Of a stretch of 64,000 bases of DNA, positions 48,433 to 57,057 are shown piece by piece. How positions within the stretch are numbered: position 1 is the stretch's first letter; each line of letters starts with the position of its first letter. Position numbers and translations under genes: made by a program. The stretch spans positions 1-64,000 of the forward strand of contig QCCQ01000008.1 in NCBI GenBank assembly GCA_003278875.1. Direction: 5' to 3'. This DNA comes from Prochlorococcus sp. AG-347-L21 (GTDB taxonomy: Bacteria > Cyanobacteriota > Cyanobacteriia > PCC-6307 > Cyanobiaceae). The notes beneath the pieces are model-generated. The model ran no database searches, was not told where the DNA came from, and worked only from the letters and a program-made list of their open reading frames with translations.

Positions 48433-48490
48433 CTCGCGGGATAGCTTGGTATCAGTGAGATTACCACTATCGCACAAAGAAATTATTCAG

Positions 48491-48523
48491 AAGTGGACGT
48501 CCGTTTTCGGGTCCACTTTTCTG
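48491..48523 (+). terminator. Hairpin terminator between tRNA-Thr and the integrase
   Basis: The arms aagtggac and gtccactt with further gtcc...ggac-type pairing flank a short loop, followed by ttctgtttt. It lies 58 bases after tRNA-Thr and 22 before the integrase start. It would end tRNA transcription and keep it from the recombinase gene. Confidence 0.65.
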
Positions 48524-48545
48524 TTTTAAAGGCAGATATCTGGAG

Positions 48546-49538
48546 GTGCATCACACAATTGATGACACCGAAATGGCAACAATCAGAAGAAGCGGAAGCG
48601 GCTGGCAGGTCCTTATCAGAAGGAAGAATTATGTAGGCCCGAGGTCCAGAACTTTTCTTTCCAGAGATCTGGCGGAATCCTGGGCAGATGCAGTCGAAGA
48701 GAGGACAAAAAAGGTTTTAAATGACATCCCCTTCACTTTGGGAGAGGCAATCAATGACTATATAAATGGTCCGCTGCTTCTGCACCGCAGTGCGGAAAAT
48801 GAAAAATATCCTCTCAGGGTGACAGCGGAAAGCTGGCTGGGAGATCTTCCACTATGTGCTCTGCAGATAAGACATTTTGCAGTCTGGAGAGACGAAAGAT
48901 TACTGAAGGTGAAACCAAATACAGTGATGCGGGAACTGAGGATATTGAGAGTATTGATTGACTGGGCAAGAGATGAAAGAGGAGCGGAAATAAAAGACAA
49001 CCCCGCAAGGCAACTGAGAGTGAGAGGGACAGGAGATGCAAGAGCTCCTTTTTTAACGAATGAAGATGAAAAAAGACTCTTGTTTGAACTGTCTCAGATG
49101 TCCAACCCAAATCATCTGAGACTCACAAAGCTTGCACTGGCAACTGGCTTCCGCCGCTCCGAACTTTTGAGCCTAACCTGGAGAAATATAGATCTGAAGA
49201 AAAAATTACTCTATATATATAGAAAGAATTGTGCCGCAATAGATAATTCATCCGGAATGAGGCTTGTTCCTTTCCCTGAAAAGGCGCAGAAGATTCTTGA
49301 GGAATTACAGGGAAGAGATGGGAAAGTTATAGAACTTTCAAAAGGTGCTGCAAGAAATGGATTTGATAAAGCCAGAAAAAAAGCAGGACTTGAAACTCTC
49401 AGATTTCATGATTTAAGGCATATAGCAATCAGCCGAATGTGGCGTTCCGGAATGAATGCCCTGGAGATAAGTACATGCAGCGGGCACAGAGATATTAAAA
49501 TGTTGATGAGATACAGTCACTATCAATTAAGTTTTTAA
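48546..49538 (+). CDS. int: Tyrosine recombinase / integrase of the island
   Basis: The 330-residue protein (ORF-track GTG start; ATG 48573, MATIRRSGSGWQVLIRRKNY, is a good alternative) has an N-terminal arm-binding-type domain, a SAM-like core-binding domain (about 70-150) and the catalytic domain. The catalytic residues are Arg in ATGFRRSELLSLTW, the His-Arg pair in RFHDLRHIAISRM, His in CSGHRDIKM and Tyr in LMRYSHYQ, just before the end. It should insert and excise the island at tRNA-Thr. It is clearly richer in G+C than the flanks (28 of 60 bases in line 48601, against 13 of 60 in line 52141), which points to a separate origin from the cargo. Confidence 0.93.
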   Translation: MHHTIDDTEMATIRRSGSGWQVLIRRKNYVGPRSRTFLSRDLAESWADAVEERTKKVLNDIPFTLGEAINDYINGPLLLHRSAENEKYPLRVTAESWLGDLPLCALQIRHFAVWRDERLLKVKPNTVMRELRILRVLIDWARDERGAEIKDNPARQLRVRGTGDARAPFLTNEDEKRLLFELSQMSNPNHLRLTKLALATGFRRSELLSLTWRNIDLKKKLLYIYRKNCAAIDNSSGMRLVPFPEKAQKILEELQGRDGKVIELSKGAARNGFDKARKKAGLETLRFHDLRHIAISRMWRSGMNALEISTCSGHRDIKMLMRYSHYQLSF

Positions 49539-49714
49539 ATTAGAACCATACCCATTGGGGGGAGATAATAAGAGATAAGGCGCGAGATTAGTATATAAAA
49601 ATTTATTGACTAATTTAATGAATACCTTCCAAATAGATATCTAGATATGCAGTTATAAGTTGACTTTTCTTTATTTTTTGTATTTTCTATTAGTTAACAA
49701 ATATTTTTTGTAAT

Positions 49715-51136
49715 TTGTTAAAAGAAGTTTCTCCAAATGCAAGTTCTCTCGTCATGAGTATGAGGAGCATTGGCTATTCCTTTAATAATGCAATTGCAGA
49801 CATAATAGATAATTCAATAACTGCAGAAGCTGACCTTATAAAAATCCAATGCATCTGGAATGGGGAGGAACCGACTGTTGAGATAGAGGATAACGGAAAA
49901 GGAATGGATCATGATGAACTTATTGAAGCGATGAGACCTGGAACTCAAAGTCCTCTTTCAACGAGATCTGATGATGATTTAGGGAGATTCGGATTAGGTC
50001 TTAAAACCGCATCTTTTTCTCAATGTAAAAAATTAATCGTAAAAACCTTTCAAGGTAATTTATGCAATCAAGCTACATGGGATCTGGATGTCGTGCAAAT
50101 AGAAAACAAATGGGTTTTAGATGTTGAAGATTCTTTGGTGATTAATGATATTGAAAAAAAGGGGACCATTATCAGGTGGGAAAAAATTGACACCTTAAGT
50201 AAAAAGAATAAAGAAGATGCAGAAGATAATTTCAACTCGATGGTAAGTAATTTAAGCAAGCATATTGGGATAACTTTTCATCGTTTTATTAATGGCGATA
50301 AAAGGAGGATAAATTTCATTGTTAATGGATTAAAGTGCGAAGCATTTGATCCTTTTTTTACTGATAAATCTACTCCATTACCAATTGAACTAATTAAAAA
50401 TCAAATAATTTCCTGTGAGATAAGAGGTTTTACTTTGCCAAGCAAAAATAAATGCACGGATAAAGAATGGGATTACTATGCAGGTGAAGAAGGTTACCTT
50501 GCTAATCAAGGTTTTTATTTATATAGAAACGGCAGGTTAATTTCTTCTCCAACTTGGTTTGGCTTGGAGAAAAAAACACCTAAAAGAAAACTTTGCAGAG
50601 TAAGAATAGATATTGATAATCAAAGTGATCTTTTATGGCAATTAGACGTTAAAAAAAGTTCTGCGGTGCCTCCTCCACTAGTAAAAAGAAGATTAAAGAA
50701 AATTCTTAGATCATTAGTATCCCCAGCCGAAAGAAATTTTAATGATAAAGCGAGGCGTCTAACAAATAGAGAAATAAATCCCATATGGCAGAGAACTACA
50801 AAAGATAACGGGATCACCTATCAGATCAATAGGAATCATCCGCTAGTAAAAAAATTCTCAGAAGAGTTAGGGCCTAAATTGGTTTTGGATTTCGAAAAAG
50901 TATTTTTTCTCATAGATAATGGTTTACCTTCAGAGGGAATATATGCAGACTTCTCAGATGACAAAAATATAAATGAGATTGATAAATCTGAAATTGAATA
51001 TTTGATTAAACTATCCTTGGATATGATCGATTTACTAGCTAAAAATGAAAATATTGATAGAGATAGGGCTAAAATCACCTTAAGTACAACAGAACCTTTT
51101 AAAACTAACTGGGAATATATAGAGGAAAAAATATGA
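49715..51136 (+). CDS. MORC/MutL-like GHKL ATPase, defence operon gene 1
   Basis: The 473-residue protein has the Bergerat ATP fold. The N box is AIADIIDNSITA near residue 30 (Asp stands where gyrase has the catalytic Glu, as in related prokaryotic MORC-like proteins as I recall), G1 is DNGKGMDHDEL near 60 and G2 is GRFGLGLKTASFSQ near 92. An S5-like second domain follows with the lysine-rich WQLDVKKSSAVPPPL. GHKL ATPases of this kind act as ATP-driven DNA clamps. The start is TTG with no clear ribosome site. It overlaps the Z1 gene by 4 bases (ATGA), so the two are made together. Such ATPases were predicted as parts of restriction-type systems with Z1, DUF4420 and AIPR. Confidence 0.88.
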   Translation: MLKEVSPNASSLVMSMRSIGYSFNNAIADIIDNSITAEADLIKIQCIWNGEEPTVEIEDNGKGMDHDELIEAMRPGTQSPLSTRSDDDLGRFGLGLKTASFSQCKKLIVKTFQGNLCNQATWDLDVVQIENKWVLDVEDSLVINDIEKKGTIIRWEKIDTLSKKNKEDAEDNFNSMVSNLSKHIGITFHRFINGDKRRINFIVNGLKCEAFDPFFTDKSTPLPIELIKNQIISCEIRGFTLPSKNKCTDKEWDYYAGEEGYLANQGFYLYRNGRLISSPTWFGLEKKTPKRKLCRVRIDIDNQSDLLWQLDVKKSSAVPPPLVKRRLKKILRSLVSPAERNFNDKARRLTNREINPIWQRTTKDNGITYQINRNHPLVKKFSEELGPKLVLDFEKVFFLIDNGLPSEGIYADFSDDKNINEIDKSEIEYLIKLSLDMIDLLAKNENIDRDRAKITLSTTEPFKTNWEYIEEKI

Positions 51137-54021
51137 AGGATATTGCAAAAGATTTTTTCAGGATGTCTCTGATGATGGTTAAGAGCATTGAGAATGCCAC
51201 TGAAAAAGATATTGAAAAAAAAGTATTAGAAGTCGCAGGCATGGCTAGTTTTAAAAGTATCACAAAAAAAGAAATCCTTGAGACTATTAAAGAAATTGAA
51301 CATGTTGAAGGGGTGAAAATGCCATTTGCTTCGATGGTTTCTGATGATGATGCTGATGATAAAAAATTCGAAGAGTGGTTAACCAGTGAAAGGATTGAGG
51401 AATGCAAAAAAAATTCCCCTTTTAATTATTCAGAAGATTATGAGAATTATCTAAAAGAAGTCGAAAATCTTCCATCTGAAGTTATCTCGAGAATAGATGA
51501 TGCAACAAGAAGAATAATTTCTAAATGTGGCGATCCTAAGCTTAAGTCAACTTGGGAAAGAAGGGGAATGGTTGTAGGTTCGGTTCAAAGTGGTAAAACA
51601 GCTAATTATGTAAGCCTGATTAATAAAGCAGCTGATTATGGATATAAAATAATTATCGTAATTACTGGAATACATGAAAATTTAAGAAGACAAACCCAGA
51701 ATCGTATAAATAAAGGTTTTATCGGTTTCGAAATGGATACAAAATCTTGGAAAGGTGAAAAAGTTGGAGTGGGAGAATATGGAAGGAGAACTTACCCTCA
51801 TGCCTTTTCTTCAAAGGTATATGATTTTGATATTAAAACTGCTAATAGATCTCCTTACAAAATTGATAGCGAATGTGAGAGACCTTTAATATTTACTATT
51901 AAGAAAAATCCAAACGTCTTAGAAAATCTCATAAAGTTTTTTGACTCTTCACCTGCTAAAGATTTATCAAATAAAATTAACCATCCAATGATAATTATTG
52001 ATGATGAAGCAGATAATGCATCAATAAATACTGCATACAAAAAAGGTGCCACAACAAAAATAAATAGCCAAATAAGAAAGATTCTAAACTTATTTTCCAA
52101 TGCGAGTTATGTAGGTTATACAGCTACACCATTCGCAAATATATTTATAGACCCTGACTCAAAAGATTTAATTTACTCTTATAAAAAGAAGAAGAAAATT
52201 GAAGATAGTGAACAAACAATTACCGAAACTATTAGCGAAGATATTCAATCAAGAGATTTATTTCCAAGGCATTTTATAGTTGGTCTTAGACCACCTGATA
52301 ATTATTATGGACCAGACAAGTTGTTTGGTGAAAATAGCAAAACCGAAGATTCAATTATAAAAATTACCGATAATGAGGACTACATAACTCTTGATCCCAA
52401 AATTCATGACAGATATTTTGATCCAGACGTACCTCCAAGTTTAAAAGAAGCAATTATCTGTTTCTTCATATCAGATGCGATAAAAAATTTAAGAGGCTTA
52501 TTTAAAAAAAGTGATAGCAGTATGATGATCAATGTTAGTAGATTTACAGATGTTCAAACTAAACTAAAAGATAAAGTAAAAGATATTAAAAAATCAATAA
52601 CTAATAAAATCACAACATATTCAGGATTAACTCCTAATTTAAGAAAAGATGGACTATTTGAAATAGAAAATGTTTTTCATAAATACTACGGGGAATTAAA
52701 TATTCAATGGGAAGAGGTAAATCGATCATTACTTGAAACTTATTCAAGAGTGGACTTAATGGAAATAAATCAGAGATCTCCAGATGTTTTAAAATATAAA
52801 GATGATGATGAAAAGAATCCGCCAGTTTCATACATAGTTATTGGAGGCTTTTCATTATCCAGAGGAATTACATTAAAGGGTTTAACAATATCTTATATAT
52901 TAAGAAATTCTTTTATGTACGATACACTACTTCAAATGGGTAGATGGTTTGGCTATAGAGCTGGCTATCAAGATATTTGCAGAATTTGGATGAAAGAAGA
53001 TATGCAAGAAGACTATCAACATATTACTAGTTCAGTTAAAGAACTTATGTTGGATCTCAAAAAACTAGAAAAGTCTGGTACGCCTTTAGATTTTGGATTA
53101 AAAGTTTTAAGCCATCCGGATGCATTGATGATTACTGCACGCAACAAAGAAGGTAAAAGTAAAGTTATTAAAACTAAATTTGATTTCAGTGGAAGATTAG
53201 TTGAAACTTTTAGTGTTCCTAATAATCAAAAAGCTCTAATTGATAATTATAAGTATTCTGAAGATCTAATCAAAAAATGTTTTACTCTAAAAAGTAATAC
53301 TGATTTGGATCTAATTAAAAATAAATATAATGGCTATTTTTTCGAAGATATTGATTCAGAGAACATAATAACTTTCCTGAACAATTTTATTGCTACATCT
53401 TATTCAAACCAATTAACCATTAATGAACCAATTATAAAATATATAAATCTAAGACAGCTTAATAGAGAATTATCAAGTTGGGATGTTTTTATCCCATCTC
53501 CAAGAGATGAATTTGATACGCGAAGAGGAGGATTTAAAGTCCAAAGGAGGCAATTGAAAATAAATGGACATAATTTCTTCGCAAGCCATCGACAGAAAAG
53601 AAAAGACTATAATTCTTCCTTTAAATTGACTATGAATAGTAAAGTAGCTTCTTCAGATATTGCAAAAATAGGTTTATCAAAAACAAAAATCGAAGAACTC
53701 GAATTAGCTTCGGAAACAAACGCAAAATCAAATCCAAAGATTCTTAATTGCTATGGAAGAAAGCCTTTATTAGCGATACATCTTTTTGATCTTTTAAATG
53801 AGAAAAAAGAAGGTAAAAAAGTAATTTTTTCAGAACGTTATAAAGAAAATATACCTGATGGTGTTCCTGTCACTGGATGGACGATAGTTTTTCCAGAGAG
53901 TACCGTAGAAACTGAAGAAGAAGAATATAGAGTTAATGATATATGGATGAACCAATTTTCTTTCCAAGAACTTGAATTATCAGAAACAGAAGATAATGAC
54001 GATTCTGATATTTACGCATAA
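51133..54021 (+). CDS. Z1-domain SF2-like ATPase/endonuclease-associated protein, defence operon gene 2
   Basis: The 962-residue protein has a P-loop GSVQSGKTANYVSLI near residue 150, a Walker B MIIIDDEADNAS near 289, the SF2-type YTATPFANIFID near 335, then the Z1 domain with GGFSLSRGITLKGLTISY and LLQMGRWFGYRAGYQDICR near 600. These show a helicase-like ATPase with the arginine finger in GRWFGYR. The last 250 residues have no domain known to me. Z1 proteins occur with MORC-like ATPases and methyltransferases in predicted restriction systems; a motor or DNA-remodelling role on foreign DNA is the inference. It starts inside the ATPase gene and ends 6 bases before the DUF4420 gene. Confidence 0.9.
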   Translation: MKDIAKDFFRMSLMMVKSIENATEKDIEKKVLEVAGMASFKSITKKEILETIKEIEHVEGVKMPFASMVSDDDADDKKFEEWLTSERIEECKKNSPFNYSEDYENYLKEVENLPSEVISRIDDATRRIISKCGDPKLKSTWERRGMVVGSVQSGKTANYVSLINKAADYGYKIIIVITGIHENLRRQTQNRINKGFIGFEMDTKSWKGEKVGVGEYGRRTYPHAFSSKVYDFDIKTANRSPYKIDSECERPLIFTIKKNPNVLENLIKFFDSSPAKDLSNKINHPMIIIDDEADNASINTAYKKGATTKINSQIRKILNLFSNASYVGYTATPFANIFIDPDSKDLIYSYKKKKKIEDSEQTITETISEDIQSRDLFPRHFIVGLRPPDNYYGPDKLFGENSKTEDSIIKITDNEDYITLDPKIHDRYFDPDVPPSLKEAIICFFISDAIKNLRGLFKKSDSSMMINVSRFTDVQTKLKDKVKDIKKSITNKITTYSGLTPNLRKDGLFEIENVFHKYYGELNIQWEEVNRSLLETYSRVDLMEINQRSPDVLKYKDDDEKNPPVSYIVIGGFSLSRGITLKGLTISYILRNSFMYDTLLQMGRWFGYRAGYQDICRIWMKEDMQEDYQHITSSVKELMLDLKKLEKSGTPLDFGLKVLSHPDALMITARNKEGKSKVIKTKFDFSGRLVETFSVPNNQKALIDNYKYSEDLIKKCFTLKSNTDLDLIKNKYNGYFFEDIDSENIITFLNNFIATSYSNQLTINEPIIKYINLRQLNRELSSWDVFIPSPRDEFDTRRGGFKVQRRQLKINGHNFFASHRQKRKDYNSSFKLTMNSKVASSDIAKIGLSKTKIEELELASETNAKSNPKILNCYGRKPLLAIHLFDLLNEKKEGKKVIFSERYKENIPDGVPVTGWTIVFPESTVETEEEEYRVNDIWMNQFSFQELELSETEDNDDSDIYA

Positions 54022-54027
54022 TTAATC

Positions 54028-55002
54028 ATGAAAAATCCTTGGCAAGATTTACAACCTGGAATTCTTAAAGCAATATCTAAAGATATACTCGCGCACGATT
54101 TTTATTGGTATTTAGAAGCAAGAAATAATAATCCATGTCTCTTCTATAAGATAAAAGATAATAAAATTGAGCTTCCAAAGAAAAATAAACTTCCCTCAAT
54201 AAGTTACATAAAATTCGTCCCTGCTTCTCAGGACTATAAATATTTATGTGTTGAACTTCAAGACAAAAATTATATTGACCTGTTTTTTGAATACTGTAAT
54301 CTTCTCATAAAAGCCAGTCTTGAAATTGAAGATGAACAAGTTGCATTAAATGTATTTATTAAAAAAGCTTGGAGATGGCAAGTTCTACTTTCAAAAACTA
54401 GAGAGAAGAAATTAAGCCAAGAAAAACAGAAAGGACTTATAGGAGAATTATTTTTTATTGATAATTTTCTTTTCCCAAGATTTAACAAAAAAATTTCAGT
54501 TGAGAACTGGTTTGGTCCAACAGGCTCTAAAGATTTCGAATTCTCAAAATTTCATATTGAAATAAAATCAAAAAGGTCAGGATCAAAACCCACCATTTCA
54601 ATCTCATCAGCTGATCAACTTGAAATTATCGAAGGCGCAAAATTATTTGTGGCAGTTTTTGGAATAGATAAATCGGATTCAAAAGAATCGTTCTCCGTTC
54701 ATGATTGGTGTAACAAAATTAGCGAAAAAATTTTCAATTCCAATGAACCTAGTGTTCTTGGAGAGTTTCTTCAAAAACTTGATGACTATGGGTATTCTGA
54801 AGATCAAGATTATTCAGATGAAAAATGGGATATTAAAGAGATTATTTATTATGAGGTAAATGATGAATTTCCCAAACTAGTCCCTACTGAAATTTCTACA
54901 GCAATTACCAATGTTAATTACTCAATTTATATGAATCAATTAAATTCCTTCAAGATAGCTAAGGAAGAATTAGAGGAGTTTTTAGATGATGCTAAATCTT
55001 AA
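54028..55002 (+). CDS. PD-(D/E)XK motif protein (DUF4420), defence operon gene 3
   Basis: The 324-residue protein is a DUF4420-type putative nuclease. The start NPWQDLQPGIL and the middle KQKGLIGELFFIDNFLFPRF (a Glu that may be a fourth ligand) are typical. The active site is in TGSKDFEF and then HIEIKSKRS, around residues 166-190, that is D...ExK. It is likely the DNA-cutting part of the Z1/ATPase complex, but activity is not shown. Its stop lies 17 bases inside the AIPR gene. Confidence 0.85.
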   Translation: MKNPWQDLQPGILKAISKDILAHDFYWYLEARNNNPCLFYKIKDNKIELPKKNKLPSISYIKFVPASQDYKYLCVELQDKNYIDLFFEYCNLLIKASLEIEDEQVALNVFIKKAWRWQVLLSKTREKKLSQEKQKGLIGELFFIDNFLFPRFNKKISVENWFGPTGSKDFEFSKFHIEIKSKRSGSKPTISISSADQLEIIEGAKLFVAVFGIDKSDSKESFSVHDWCNKISEKIFNSNEPSVLGEFLQKLDDYGYSEDQDYSDEKWDIKEIIYYEVNDEFPKLVPTEISTAITNVNYSIYMNQLNSFKIAKEELEEFLDDAKS

Positions 55003-57055
55003 AGAATGCTTAGATAATTTTGCTCTCGAAGTTAATTCGCATGCAGATGATACTGGATCTTTAAAAGAAGATTCATTTTTTGAGTGCTTTACAAATTATT
55101 TAATTGAATCTGGCGAACTAGATACAGCCGATAGATGTTACTTCGTAAAAAAGGGAATGAAAATAGATGGTTATGGGGGAGATCCTATTGACTCTGATAA
55201 CGTCCTGAATATTATTGTCTGTGATTATTCAAATTCAGGAGAAATAGAAAATGTTTATAAAGGTGATATAGAAACTGTATGCAAAAGAGCAACAAACTTT
55301 ATCTCTAAATGTTTAAGCTCATCATTTCTCAGAGAACTTGATAATTCAAGTCCTGAATATGGCTTCGCAGATATGATAAGAATTAGATGGGATCTAATTG
55401 CAAAAGTAAGAGTTATTTTTATAACCAACAAATCATTAAGCATTAGGAAAGCAGAATTCGAGCCAATTCCTGTAAATGGTATAAAAGCTGAATTTGTATG
55501 TTGGGATATAAATCGTTTACAGCAATATATTAATTCAGGGAAAGAAAGAGAAGAGATTTCTATAGATTTACCTGAATATGGAGGTTCCATTTCTGCACTT
55601 CAAGCATTCGCCTCAGACAGTCCTTTCAAGAGTTATTTATGCATAATGCCAGGCAAAACATTGGCAGAAATTTATGATAAATGGGGAAATAGATTACTCG
55701 AAAAAAATGTTAGGGTTTTTCTTCAGGCAAAAGGAAAAGTAAATAAAGGTATTAGAGAAACAATAGAAAAAGAACCCAATATGTTTTTTGGATATAACAA
55801 TGGAATTACTGCAACTGCTTCCGATATTGAATATGTAATTACAAAACATGGAGTGGCAATTTCAAAACTTATTGATTTTCAAATTGTAAATGGAGGCCAA
55901 ACAACAGCTTCAATTTATGATGCAAAAAGGAGAGGCACAAATTTAGATAGTGTTAATGTTCAGATGAAATTATCAGTTGTGGAGGAGGAAATATCTAAGG
56001 AAATAGTTCCAAACATTTCACAATTTGCAAATAGTCAAAATAAAGTAAGTGCTGCAGATTTTTTTTCAAACCATCCATTTCATGTTGTAGTTGAAGATTT
56101 TTCAAGAAGAATAATTGCGCCTCCTAAAAAAGGGACAACACAACAAACTAGATGGTTTTATGAAAGAGCGAGAGGCCAGTATGCCGAAGCCAAATCTCAA
56201 TCCACAAGTAATAGCGAAAAGAAAAAGTTTGATGCCATTCACCCAAGGAGCCAACTCGTAACCAAAACGGATTTAGCATTAGTGATGAATACATTCAGAG
56301 GTTTCCCTCACATAGTTAGTAAAGGAGCTCAGAAAAGCTTTACCAATTTTTCAAGTGAAGTTCAAAAAACTTGGAAAGAAGATGAAGAAAAGCATGTCAA
56401 ATTCAATGAACAGTTTTTTGTCTCTTCTATGTGTAAAGTGCTAATTTTTAGATCTCTAGAGAAATTAATATCACAACAAGAATGGTATCAAGGAGGATAT
56501 AGAAGAAATATAGTTACTTATGCATTGTCTAAATTAATGCAGATTTTGACTGCAAAGGGTAAAAGGATAAACTACCCAAAGATTTGGGCGCAACAATACC
56601 TTCCAGAAGAAATGAATGAATTTCTAATTGATTTATCTTTTAAAGCTTATGAACATCTAATTGATCCTCCTTCTGGAATGCCTCTTAATATTACTGAATA
56701 TGCAAAGAGAGAAGAATGTTGGGAGTTATTCAAGAAAATTGAATTATTCCTACCTACAGGTTCATCAACATTTTTAATAAGTAAATCTAAAGAAAAGGAA
56801 ATAATTAAAGAAGGCGAAAAGAAACAAGAATTCCTAAATGAAGTTGATTTACAAAAACAGGTTATTGATTATGGTGGTCCATTCTGGGCAAAAGTTCTTG
56901 AATTTAGTAGTCAGAATAATTTATTAACTCAAAGAGATTGGTCACTTTTGAATAGTGCTACAGCAATTCCAAGAAAGTTACCTAGTTTTGATAGAGACTA
57001 TAAAATGCTCATGAATCTATTAGAGAGAGCAAGAAAGAAAGGATTTAATAAATAA
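54986..57055 (+). CDS. AIPR-domain protein, defence operon gene 4
   Basis: The 689-residue protein has the AIPR domain (named for abortive-infection phage resistance). Landmarks are KNVRVFLQAKGKVNKGI near residue 240, MFFGYNNGITATASDI near 267 and FQIVNGGQTTASIYDAKRR near 300. The N-terminal 110 residues (TNYLIESGELDTADRCYFVK, KIDGYGGD) look like a further nuclease-like fold. A ribosome site gaggag precedes the start, which overlaps gene 3 by 17 bases. AIPR proteins are mostly known from defence loci; one idea is an RNA- or DNA-directed effector. The mechanism is unknown. Confidence 0.87.
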   Translation: MMLNLKECLDNFALEVNSHADDTGSLKEDSFFECFTNYLIESGELDTADRCYFVKKGMKIDGYGGDPIDSDNVLNIIVCDYSNSGEIENVYKGDIETVCKRATNFISKCLSSSFLRELDNSSPEYGFADMIRIRWDLIAKVRVIFITNKSLSIRKAEFEPIPVNGIKAEFVCWDINRLQQYINSGKEREEISIDLPEYGGSISALQAFASDSPFKSYLCIMPGKTLAEIYDKWGNRLLEKNVRVFLQAKGKVNKGIRETIEKEPNMFFGYNNGITATASDIEYVITKHGVAISKLIDFQIVNGGQTTASIYDAKRRGTNLDSVNVQMKLSVVEEEISKEIVPNISQFANSQNKVSAADFFSNHPFHVVVEDFSRRIIAPPKKGTTQQTRWFYERARGQYAEAKSQSTSNSEKKKFDAIHPRSQLVTKTDLALVMNTFRGFPHIVSKGAQKSFTNFSSEVQKTWKEDEEKHVKFNEQFFVSSMCKVLIFRSLEKLISQQEWYQGGYRRNIVTYALSKLMQILTAKGKRINYPKIWAQQYLPEEMNEFLIDLSFKAYEHLIDPPSGMPLNITEYAKREECWELFKKIELFLPTGSSTFLISKSKEKEIIKEGEKKQEFLNEVDLQKQVIDYGGPFWAKVLEFSSQNNLLTQRDWSLLNSATAIPRKLPSFDRDYKMLMNLLERARKKGFNK

Positions 57056-57057
57056 AG

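Noticed and set aside
48433-48472. A third tRNA gene after tRNA-Thr
   Set aside because: The stretch folds into a D-arm-like stem, but there is no anticodon arm, T-arm or acceptor stem of full length.
48758-49110. Minus-strand ORFs of 80 and 98 residues inside the integrase
   Set aside because: They are shadows of the integrase frame, which has all catalytic residues.
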